This document shows positions 22,813 to 34,400 of a stretch of 64,000 bases of DNA, one piece after another. The number at the start of each line of letters is the position of its first letter. Within the stretch, counting starts at the first letter, position 1. Both the position numbers and the translations under genes were made by a program. Source of the DNA: Tribonema minus (Eukaryota; Sar; Xanthophyceae; Tribonematales; Tribonemataceae); the NCBI GenBank assembly GCA_017506865.1, contig JAFCMP010000519.1, positions 715,346 to 779,345 on the forward strand, written 5' to 3'. The notes beneath the pieces are model-generated. The model was not told the DNA's origin, searched no databases, and worked only from the letters and a program-made list of their open reading frames with translations.

Positions 22813-25450
22813 CCTAGGGCTAGGGCTGCCATGACCTACGGCTAGGGCTTGGCTGGGGCGCCGGACCGGCGCTTTAATGCAGAGGCGACTCACAACATTT
22901 GTGCGGCCGTTTGCCGTCAAGACCAATGCTGAGGGCTTGGCCGACTGTCACGTGAGATGCCGCACAGGCCAACGGCAGACCTGCAGATGCTCGCTGCCAT
23001 GACCTAGGATAAGGGCTTGACTGGGGCGTGCAACAGAGTCTGGATGCGGAGAGGTGGCACAGGGGCTCATGGGGACCTTTGTCTGCACTTACGCGGCGAC
23101 TTGCCGTTGCGACCTACACTGAGGGCTAGCGCTGGGTGTAGGTGGTATGCACCGATTGGGGGTCCTCCTCGATCCCCCATTTGCAGTAACTGGACTCCTG
23201 ACTGTCTCAGCGTCTTCTGGCCATTGGCAGGATGCAGGGGTGTCGCGTACAAGAGTGCGAAGGCACACTGACGCCTGAGACGATATGTGGAGCCGATGCT
23301 AAACGCGTGTGCGTCCTATTCTATCGCCCTCTGATCGCGATGACCGGAGCTTCTGCTCAGACTTGTGCAGGTAGAGGTGCTGGGGGCTGGTGTCACTGTA
23401 CAAAAGTTGGGAACGAGGCGCATTTACAAGCAAGCGCAACGGACAGCGTAGCTGACAAGCAGCTGCAGTGTGCTGCTGGCAGCTGAGTGCTGTAGTCTAT
23501 GGCCCCAACGGTATGTGTATATTGCTGGGTGGTATGTCTTTTGCAGTGTAATCATGTGTCCATGCATTGAGAGTGTGAGCTGCAACACAGTCGGCGCGCA
23601 GCTACACAAAATGATACAGCGCCTTGTCCTTGCCATGAGCCATCTATTGTTGAGCGTTGCTGGCGTTGCTGCATGTGCAAAAATGGGGCGCAGAACGCAT
23701 TGCATGTGCAGCACACCTCACCTCGCATGCTAGCTGATTTAAACGTGGGCGGATTAGTGCTCAGGTCAGGCGTGTGTCAACTTCATGCCTCATTGGATGA
23801 TGATGCTGGTGACGATCAGCTGTGATGATCAGCTGCCAGACCGCCCGCAACTGGCTGTAAACAGACATGGCGGATTGTGTGCTCTGTCTTGCCAGGACGC
23901 ATGTCAGCACACAATGCAGTGGTTTGAACAGGCAGCCAGATTGGAGAATGGGTATGGGAGTGATCTCATGAGCACACGTCTACGCAGTCACTTCATGTAC
24001 ATGTAATCGTTCAATAGGCCTGCGACATGTTACTTGTCCAAACTGCGCATTGGGAATCTAGAGAATTCAGCGGCAGCGTCATGTGCCCCCCCCCCCCGGC
24101 GCAAAGCTGGCCAAAATCTGCATGAATCATATCAGTGATGTGGAGTGGCACCATGGAACGTCACTTGCACAAGGTGTGTATGTAGTTGAAGTGAAGCAAG
24201 TGAATCTGCTCGCTCAGCAGCGCCCCAGTGACGCGGCTTCGGCGCCGCAACCCTTGCTCAAATCAGAACCTGTGTGCTCGCAGACTAGGCTGCTGCGTTG
24301 ACGCAAGCTTTTCGATTGCATAGGTAACCCGGCCTCCCTTGGGCCTTCATAAATACAAGTCCATACGCACTCTTGTAACAATAAAGCACTGTGCCAATGG
24401 ACAATGAACAAATTGCTGACAGTGGTGACTGTGCTGCGAAGCATGCACTATACATACCTGTATGAGGGGCAGGTGCTCTTTGAATGCGGTGGTCTCCTCG
24501 CGCAGGCGCGCGCGGCCTGACCTAACCCAAACCCTACCGTAACCCTAATTAAACTAAAATAAAAGTATGGCATCAAAGCTATGCTCATGACATCATCAAA
24601 GTACTGTAGCGCCGTGTGCATCGATGCCGTCGACAAATCTTACTTCGAAGTATGCTGTGACTTCTTCATGCTCAGTATCATCTGGGTTGTCGTAGAGAGG
24701 GGCTGGTAAACGAAAGAACCCATGACCTAACCCTAAGCCCTGACAACCCCCTGGCACTATTTCACGTCAAGCGTTTGATTCCACCCGTCGGAGGAAGTGG
24801 TGCCACAACAGCTACCAATGAGTACGAGAGGACATGGAGACACGTTCAGATAAACCTCTCTCGTGATACGCGTGTTGTGGATGGGGTGCGACGGTGTTGC
24901 GCAACAAAGTGAGCCCATGTGGCACAGTCATTGATGCACAGAGATGCTGCAACTCAGAAATGTACATGCTTTGCTCAAAGAATGTGCCATGTACCTTGTC
25001 GGTGCCTGCGAAATTGGAAAATCGCTTGCCTGAAGACCAGACAGAGTAGGTGCGCACATTGCGCAGGTTGCAGTCAGACATCACCAACCGCACTTGCTCG
25101 TTGAAGGTATATGTATAGGTATATATGCTGATTGCCTGTGCTGCTGTGTTGAAGTGGTGAGGCTCGTCGAACCACCAACTTCAGGCACATACGTGGCATG
25201 GACCCGTCACCACTATAGCACGTCAAAAATGCCGGAGAATCTCACTTCAACTATGACAAGAGGCCTCTACGCGAGCCGTGCGTCCGCCTCTCACAGTATG
25301 GTGCGCTCCAGCACTTGCTCATTTGAAGCGTGTGCCACTGCTGCCTACGCAAAAGCGCAAAACGTGAAGTACAACAGACTGGACATCCACGATGATCGGG
25401 CTTTTTTGCGCCCGGAGCGTAATTTAAAAAGCAACAAGTTCAGCAGAGGC
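22813..25450. other. Convergent intergenic region with repeats and two orphan minus-strand exons
   Basis: Directly after the SLC44-like stop, 22800-23120 contains two related units with 'catgacctag' and 'gctagggcttg'. Further on I see no convincing plus-strand gene. On the minus strand, 24516-24458 (TCAG before, GTATGT after) could encode RARLREETTAFKEHLPLIQ, and a frame ending at a GTACAT donor after 24995 encodes VRLVMSDCNLRNVRTYSVW. Either could belong to a longer kinesin tail, but the phases do not join. Telomere-like CCCTAA scraps lie at 24527-24550 and 24725-24745. Confidence 0.45.
25255..25325 (-). repeat. Copy of kinesin exon 10 end
   Basis: The segment copies the last ~60 bases of the final recognised kinesin exon (around 25450-25510), including GCTCGCGTAG. 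In other introns such copies lie beside a donor, so the exon may be spliced here (GT at 25454-25453) instead of ending at the TAG. Confidence 0.7.
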
Positions 25451-28400
25451 CTACGCGAGCCGCGCATCCGCCTCCCACAGTATCGCGCGCTGCAGCTGCG
25501 CCTCCAGCGCCGCGCAGCGCGCCTGCAGGTGCAGCACGTCGCCCAGCGCGCTGCGCAGCAGGCCGACGTCGCTCTCGTGCCGCGCCTCCCAGCCGCGCCG
25601 CTCATCTTCAAACACCACCATGAGCCCTTTGAACACGCGGTACGATTCCTCATCGCAGCCGCCGCCGCCGCTGCCGCCGCCGCCGCCGCTGCTGCCGCCG
25701 CTGTCGCCGCTGCCCCTGACGGCAGCGCCAGCGCTGGTGGTGGTGGCAGCCGCTGCCGCTTCTGCTGCGGCGGAGGCGGCGGCGGCGGCGGCGGTGGCAG
25801 CGGCGGTGGCGGCGGCGTCTCTAGCCTCTGCTGCCTCGCTTTGAGCTGCCTCTAGGGCTACTTCTGACTCGGCAACCTGCGTGAATGGGTTCAAGGCAGC
25901 GTTGGGTTTCGCATGAGCATTGGCACAGTTAGAACTGAGAGGGGGGGTGGGGGTGATGCTCCAACTCAATGACCTGAATGTGGAATGCATGATGTTGGGG
26001 CCGAGGGGGGAACTGACCCTAATCCTAACCCTAATCCTAACCCTAACCTGAAGCCGTCAGGGTACCGTTGGCTTGGAGGCAGCCATTAAGGTACGTGCTT
26101 CAGGTATGTGACATGAATACATATAACACATATAATAATGGTGAGTGAATGGATAATCGACGGCTACAATAGGATGGGTAACAGCATCAGCTTAGAGTGA
26201 GGGCCAGCGCTCTCTGGGTTGTTTTGCTCAGCTGCACCTACCCAACAAGCAACCGAGGCTGCTTCTTGAAACTGTACGAGCGCACGGAGGCGCGGAGGGT
26301 CTGCTGCAGCAAGCCTCAACGATGCCGCCGCCGAGTACAGTGCGCTTCCGTGGACATGCGAGCCTCTGCGTGTATGGTAGGCACGCTACAGCAGCAGGGA
26401 GACATTAATTATTCTCCAAGTGCACTATGTGCGCAACAGTACCTGGTTTGTGAGATCTTCAACTTCGGCCTGCAGCAGGCAAGGCACCTGATGGTTGATG
26501 AGATCTTCAACGTCAACGGCACCTCAACAGCTTTTTTCCGTTTGATTTGAGTTTCAATGTTCAGATCAGTTTGTAACTGTAAGCACTTTCAAAAGTACCT
26601 CATTTGTGAGATCTTCAACTTCTGCCTGCATCGCTGCCTGCCGCGCCGCGTGCTGTTGATGAGACCAATTAAGAACTTCTGCCTTCAGCACACCTGAACA
26701 CTTCCATTCGACCTTCATTGTCAGACCAGTTTATGACTGTAAGAACTTCCACAAGTTCCTCATTTGCGAGATCTTCAACTTCTTCAACACTTCTGATCTA
26801 ACTTTCGTGGTCAGATCAGCTTGTGAATGTAAGCACGTACCTGATTTGTGAGATCTTCAATTTCGGCCTGCAGCGCCGCCTGCCGCGCCGCGCGCTCTTC
26901 ACACTCACGCCGCGCCTCCTTAAGCTCAAAGGACAGCTCCGCCTCTCTGAGCTGTGCTGCCTCTCTGACTTCGTCGATACTGCGCTCTATCACCGCGGCC
27001 TGCATATGTGTAGGTACATAAGTGTGATCGTCAATGCGTATGGGAACACTTTAAGACACATATAGAGCTCTGGTAACAAGCTGGGCACCTACCAGCTGGG
27101 CTATTTCGCGCCTTCGGCAAGAATACATGCAAGTAAGTTTGTAAAATAACGTGCATAAATGTGTGCCACAAGAAAACACGCAAGCATAATAGTGTAAGGC
27201 GGGGAGAGTCACCGTGTTGTGACACAGGGGTGCTGAGCGCTGCCTACCTCAAGGCGGCGACCTGACGACATCATTGGCAGTGCACGCGGTTTCCGCAGCC
27301 TCAGCATGGTCACTTGGTGGTAGGTGGTAGCGCGTGTCAGCAGTGTAGACTGAGTTTTGGAATGGACATGTTGGCAGTTCGCAGTCATCTTTGTCTCCTG
27401 AGCCATGCTCCCTCCGCTGATGTCGTGCATGCTGCAACCAGTCATGACCGCGTCATTTCACCGCAAGTGAAGTGCCGTGTCGAGTGTGTGAAGGGTGCCA
27501 TGTCAAGTGTGTGAAGGGTGCCGTGAGCAGCGCAAGGACTGACTGGGTTGTTCCCTCAGCTGCACCTACTCAATGACCAATCGAGGCTGCTGGTTAAACC
27601 TCTACGAGCGCACGGGGGCGGGGACGGCCTGCTAGGGTTAGGGTTAGGGTCAGGGTTAGGGTTAGGGTTAGGGTTAGGGTTAGCGAACGACGCTGTCCAA
27701 CGCAGTGCACTACTGCAGGTATGTGAGCCTCTGCATGTATGGTACGCTTCAGCAACAGGGGGGGCATTGAGGCTTCTTAAAGTGCACCAAGTAGCACATG
27801 ATCAGTGGAAGCGGTCCAGCCAGGCCACTGTGCTGCTCTCTGGCATAGAGCGCTTGTAGTACTCTCTAAGCGTGCTGCACTGCTGAACACTGAGCGACGG
27901 CGGTTCCTTCCACGGAAAAGCCCACGCACCCTTGGAATTTGAACTTCAAGTGAGAGCTTCAAGTGCGCGATCACCGGCTGTGCTCAATGTGTTGGTGGCG
28001 AGCGCCTCGCGCTGTCACTCCCCCTTGCGGGCGCTCTACGCCCACTCCCCCAAGCTTGAACACTAAGGTGACTCTCCTCACCTGCTGAGCAATGTTGATA
28101 CTCTCAGCGGCGAGCGCGATACACCTCCTTGTCGTGCTCATTTCCCTCTTTCAGACTCTGTCGGTCAAGCCATAACAATAACTTCATGCTTTAACTTAAA
28201 TGCTCTAATTTAACTTCAAGCATTTGACACTGTTGATCTCAGGCGCGCCTCTTTCTACCCACAAACCTCAACCCCCAGCCCTACCTTTGAGGTGACTGCC
28301 CTCACCTGCTGAGAAAAATGACGATCCTCGCAGCGATGAGCGCCTTGCCCAATGCTCTCTGCCTAGCAGACTCTGAAGCCCAAGCCACACGAAAAGCTCC

Positions 28401-31400
28401 AAGTGGTGACCTAAAGCATTCGGCATCCACCTGCTGAGCAATGTTGATCTTCTCGGCGGCGAGCGCATCGCGCAGGCACGCGTCCTTCTCGCCCGCACAC
28501 TTTAAAAAAAAAGAAAACTTCAAGAGTGTTAACTTCACCTGCTGAGCGATGTTGATCCTCTCGGCGGCGAGCGCCTCGCGCAGGTACGCGTCCTTCTCGC
28601 CCGCGAACTTCTCGCGCTCCTCCGCGGCGATCGCCGCGCGCAGCCGTGCGTTCTGCTCCAGCAGGCCGTTGCTCGCGACCAACTCTGCGCGCTCCTCTGC
28701 GAGCTTCTCTTCGACGCGCTTCGCCTCTTTTTTCGCTTTGTCGACATCCGCGCGGCACGCGAGCAGGTCCGCGCGCTGCGACTCGATGGCGTCCAGGAGG
28801 CCCGCGAGCTCGCCTTCGAGGGGGGCGCGCGCCGCGTCGCCGTCCGCCAGCTGTTCAGTACACGGGGCGGCAGGGTCCAACGCATGTGTCAACTTCAACT
28901 AGAACTGCAACAGCATGTTACAGGCGTCCGCGCGGCACGCGAGGAGCTCCGCGCGCTGCGAGTCGATGGTGTCGAGGAGGCCCGCAAGCTCGCCCTTGAG
29001 GGGGGCGCGTGCGGCGTCGCCTTCCGCCAGCTGCGCAGCACGGCGCGAGCATGTATGGTGGTACATAAAGTGTTGACATTTAGATTTATTTATTCTATTG
29101 TTAAGCTCCAACTAGAGAGACGACACAATGCACAAGGGCCTCGATGGGCGTCGAGCAGACCGGTGAGCTCGCCCTCGAGGGGGGGGCGCGCGGCGTCACC
29201 CTCTGCCAGCTGCGCGGCAACGCAGTAGAGTCCAACACTCAAGCATCGATTTCAACTAGAACTGCAACAGATGTTATGTTACAGGCGTCCAGGAGGCCAG
29301 CGAGCGGGCCTTCGAGGGGCGTGCACGCCGTGTCGCCGTCCGCCAGCTGCGTGGCGTAGCGCGGTGCGCGCGTACACGGTGTGCCAGGGTTTTCTCTTCA
29401 TAGACTTCAATTCAAAGTCAACTTCACTATATTCAATAAAAAGGCGCAGCAGCAGCAGCAGCAGACTTTACAGGGACCTCAATGGCGTCAAGGAGGCTGT
29501 CGAGTTCAATTTTACACGTGCTGCGCCGCCCTCCGCAGCTACTCCCGGCGCAGCGCATACACGCTGTCTATTGCCATTAAACTTCAACTCAAAAGCTCAA
29601 GTTCCAGCCACCAAAGCCAGCCAGCATGGGTGTTGAAGCTGCGGCGCGCTCTGCATCTGCTCAGGAAAGATCAAGTGCACACTAGTCTGGTGACCAGGTC
29701 GTCTTGGTGCGATGTGGAAGCATTTGCTTGTTTTCCACATCAGGTTTTGCAATTCGCGGAGCTGACTTTGGCCACAATGAAATCATCCGGACGCTTGAAG
29801 CACCAGCTGCAACTCAACGGCCGGCCAGCTAGAATTCCTCCAACGTCAAGTTCAAGCTCCGCATGTACAGCTCGCCTGACTGCAGCCGCGTCATACGCAT
29901 ACCTACTTACCTTGCCCAGTACATGCCGCAGCTCATCTGATCGTACTGAGAGTGCGCTGCTTGGTACCACTCCAGCAAACTCTGAAGCGCGTCCTATGTA
30001 TACTACATACCTTGCCCTCAGCTCACCTGATCGCACTGTGCCTGGGCCGCTGATACCTGCCCACGAAATGCTGCAGCGCGCCCTTGAGCATGTGTACGTA
30101 CATACAGACATATGTACACAAATACATACTTCCAGCTCAGCTCACCTGCATGCCAATATGCCAACATGACTCAGCTCACCGGCACACAGCGCAACTCAGC
30201 TCACCTGATCATACTGCGCCTGCGCCGCCTGATAGCGGTCCATGGAGGCCTGCAGCGCTCTTTGAGCATACATACACTTTGAGCATACAGACATACATAA
30301 ATACGTACATCAACTCACCTGCATACTAACACGCATGAGTTCACCTGATTGTACTGCGCCTGGGCCGCCTGACACCGGTCCATGGAGGCCTGCAGCCCGT
30401 CCTTGAGGAGCGTACATACATACATACATACGTACATACATACCCCAGCTCGCCTGCATCAACATACCTCGCTCACCTGGTCGTACTGATGTCAGTCCGT
30501 AGAGCTCTGCGGCACCTGCTACACCTGCGTGCATACATCGCTTAGTACATGCCTCAGCTCACCTGATCATACTGCGCCTGTGCCGCTTGGTACCGGTCCA
30601 TGGAGGCCTGCAGCGCGTCCTTTAGCCTGTCGTACTGCGTGCGCAGCGCCTTCTGGCGCTTGGCAACGCCTTCCTTGGTCTTCTGTAACCGCTTTATCGC
30701 CTTCATGGTCTCGAGTTTGCTGTGCTTCACGTCGTCGACCGCCTGTGAGCGGTGTGACGTGATGATGGGGGCAGCAGTGCTCAGATAGAGTTGAGGCAAC
30801 GGTTTCAATTGAAACGGTGTGTTGTAAGAAAGCCTGTAGCGCATGTGAGCAGAGGGTTATTACAGAGTCTGGTGCCGCAGAGGTGGTTACTCCAATCACA
30901 TTCTTCTTATATCAAACGCAATAAATGACTCGCATCAGTCACAAGCTGAATCGAGCTATGATCGTAAGCGTTGAGGTGTGTGGCGATACAACGTGCACAG
31001 TGGTGCTGGTAGCGGCTTCGACTACAATCTTTGGGTTTGTCTGCTGAAAGTGGCAAACATGCGATGAGACATGCTTGTTTTGAAACATCACGGATACTGT
31101 TCTTGCGGCAGCGGGTATGCATGCGCGTCGCAATGTTGAGATTCCAGTAGCAGTAGCGCAGCTGCGTCGTGTCACCACTTGCAGTGCCCGTCAACAGCAA
31201 CCGCGACCTCACACTAGTCCCTCTACATGGTGGATTGGGGGGGCTTGCCTACGTGTGGCAGGCATGCAACCAGACACTCGTTTGAACAATCACATGACTG
31301 CACAACGACGTTGTACTTCCAAGTAGAAGTAACTGCGATACGCACATGTGCTCAATGGCCGCGACTTCACCACACGTCACTCATCTTCAAGTGTAAACTT

Positions 31401-34400
31401 CATGTTAGGTGGTAGTGTACGTACCTGCCCGATAGCGGCCGTGACTCCACTCATTCTTCAAGTGGAAATTCAAGTGTAAACTTCATGTTTCAACTTCAAT
31501 TGTGATACGTTTACGTACCTGCCCAATCGCCGCCATGACACTCCACTGACACACCCACTCATTCTTCAAGGGTAAACTTCAAGTGTAGGCTGAACGTATA
31601 CATACCTGCCCAATAGCCGCTGTTACGTTATTGGCGCGCTCCGCCTCGAGCTGCTTGCTGAGCCGCTCCTTCTGCTCTTCACTCATGCTTCCAAGTATAA
31701 ACTTCAAGTTCAAATTTCAAGTCCAATCGTACGCATACGTACCTGCCCAATAGCCGCGGTGACGTTGTTGGCGCGCTCCGCCTCGAGCTGCTTGCTGAGC
31801 CGCTCCTCCTCTACTCATTCTTGAAGTGTAAACTTCAACTCTATGCTGAACATATACGTACCTGCCCAATCGCCGCCGTGACGTTGTTGGCGCGCTCCGC
31901 CTCGAGCTGCTTGCTGAGCCGCTCCTTCTCCTCCCACGTCTGCTGCTGCGCGGACTGCAGCGACTGAAGGCGCGACAGCAGCTCTGCGTCGTCGCCACCG
32001 CCGCTGCCGCCACTGCTGCCGCCCAAGCCTCCCATTAATTGCGCCCTCAGTTTCTCAATTTCCTGTAGATGGCAGAACGTGCGACAATGGTACGGGGGAG
32101 TCAGGCATGTTATTGGCGTCTACGATCATGGCAGGTGAAACAGCAGTTCTGCGTCGTCGCCGCTGCCGCCGCTGCCGCCGACGCCGACGCCTCCCATCAA
32201 CTGCGCTCTCAGCTGCGCTCTCAGCTTCTCTATCTCCTGTAAATGGCAGAAGGTGCAACGATGATGATAAGAACTCCAGCATGCAATTTGACGTCTACAC
32301 TCACTGCAGGCGCGACAGCAGCTCTGCGTCGTCGCCGCTGCTGCCGCCGCCGCCGCCGCCGCCGACGCTTCCCATCACCTGCGCCCTCAGCTTCTCTATC
32401 TCCTGTGAGTGGCAGAACGTGCGACGATGATGAGATAGTGTCAGGCATGCAGTTTGGCGCGTACAATCAGTGCAGCCGCAATAGCAGCTATGCGTAGTCG
32501 CCGCCGCTGCCGCTGCCGCCGCCGCCTCCCATCAGCTGCGCCCTGAACTTCTTATCTCCTGTGAATGGCAGAAGGTGCAACAGTGATGTGACAAGCATCC
32601 ATCTGGCTCCCGCTTTGTCCATCTCCCGTGAATGGCAAAGAGCTGCACAAAATAGGGTGGAAAATACTGGGCTCACTCGACTGAGCACTGCACTGAGGCC
32701 ACAGCGGCTCAGCAGGTCAGCAGCATTGCTCCGCGGCATCAGATGATGCTGCTGCCTGTTCATCTCCACCCACTGCAGTCTTGTGTTCTGGTGCCTCCTG
32801 TGAGCATTTGTCATTGCCGGCATGATACACCGGGCACATGCATAGATGTCTAGACGTTCATTGTTTCATATGAGCGATGATGCGCCTGTAGAACTGGGAT
32901 TGGTGCTTGGCTTCATAGCGGAGTACATGCAAACCAGCTCAACGCTTTTTTCTTTACCACCGCCATCCCCCCTATGCTTGGCCGTGCTCTGCTGTTGGTA
33001 CGATGAAAAGTGAGATGACAGTGGCATGAGGTGGTCAGCCATGACTGCAGCGCTGTTGCACGATAGGGCAGCATTGTATTGGGTGTTGCACGTTTGAGTG
33101 GTCGATGACACCTCTGCCGCAGGCGCATATGCTCAACAACATTGTTACCATGCTGTGTGAAATACTCATCTTGATGTCCTGTGTATGGCCTGCATAGACA
33201 GTGACGTCATCAAATCAGGCCATGATTAAAAGATTTTGAAACTGGCATTGGAACTGCTGATGTAGCATGCACTGCATACTTCAAAGAACATGCATTTGCT
33301 AAATCTGCAGAAAGAGCAGAAACCGCCCAGACACACAGCTGTGCGACCATCGCGGCGTTGCTTGCTGTTCTCATCTGCCAGGCCAAATCCTTGATTAAGT
33401 CTTTATATAGCTGCAACAGCGCCTTTGTCAACGAGTTCAACGCTTTTGCTGGTGTTGACGTCATATGCTCATATTTTTAAGTACATCTAGTGACGAACAT
33501 TCAGTGCGCTCTTCAGTGCTGACTTCCTGTGAACTCGCTGCTTCGCAGAAGTATCGATCTGCAATTCAATCAGAAGGGCGCAAACCATCACTCTTGAAGT
33601 GACTCACCATCTTCAACTCTCGGATCATCTTCTCGTTGACGTCCTCGTTCTTGGTGACGCTGTTCTCTATGGACTTGGCGCGGTGCGCGTAGCGAAGTGT
33701 CGACAGCGTCTCGTCGCAGTTGTAGTCCGCGGGCGACACCGCGGCGATCATCAGCGTGCGCGCGTTGCCGCCGAGACTCTCCTGTTGGTGTGCATACATG
33801 AGCAGAGCAGCACCAACTATGTAGAACAGAACATGACAAGATATGTAGAAGTGGCTATCATCAGCGTGCGCGTGTTACCACCGAGGCTCTCCTATTGGTG
33901 TGCGTACATGAGCAGTGTGGGACATATATATACATGAGTCAGCTCTCCTGTTTGGTGTGCATACATGCGCAGTGTATGTGGGGCAACATTCAGAGCGGCT
34001 ATCGACAGTGTGCGAGCGGCTGCCACCGAGGCTCTGCTATTGTCAGCGTGCGTGTATTGCTATCAAGGATATGGGACGAGCGGCTAACATCAGCGTGCGC
34101 GTGTTGCCACCTAGGCTCTCCCATTGGTGTGCATACATGAGCAGAGCACGACAAAACATGTGGAAGCGGCTATCATCAGCGTGCGGCCATTGCCACCGAG
34201 GCTCTCCTATTGGTGTGTACACACAACAGAGTACTAGAAAGATCAACAGGCGGCTATAGCTCACACGAAGATATGACATGGCCATCATCAGCACACAAGC
34301 ATTGCCACGAGCGTGCGAGCAATGTCACCGATGTCTGGTGTGGACATATAAAGATTGGTTGCAGCACGATACCCGGGTAGCTTCCACAGAGCGTTGTCAT

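Noticed and set aside
24458..25113. Extension of the kinesin to two further minus-strand exons
   Set aside because: Splice signals exist, but incoming and outgoing phases do not match and the residues are not clearly kinesin, so they are left as orphan candidates.
25094..25855. 253-residue plus-strand open frame with Gly-rich end
   Set aside because: Antisense to the Ala/Gly-rich last kinesin exon.
28549..29228. Overlapping plus-strand Arg/Ser-rich frames
   Set aside because: Shadows of the coiled-coil kinesin exon 8 and its copies on the other strand.
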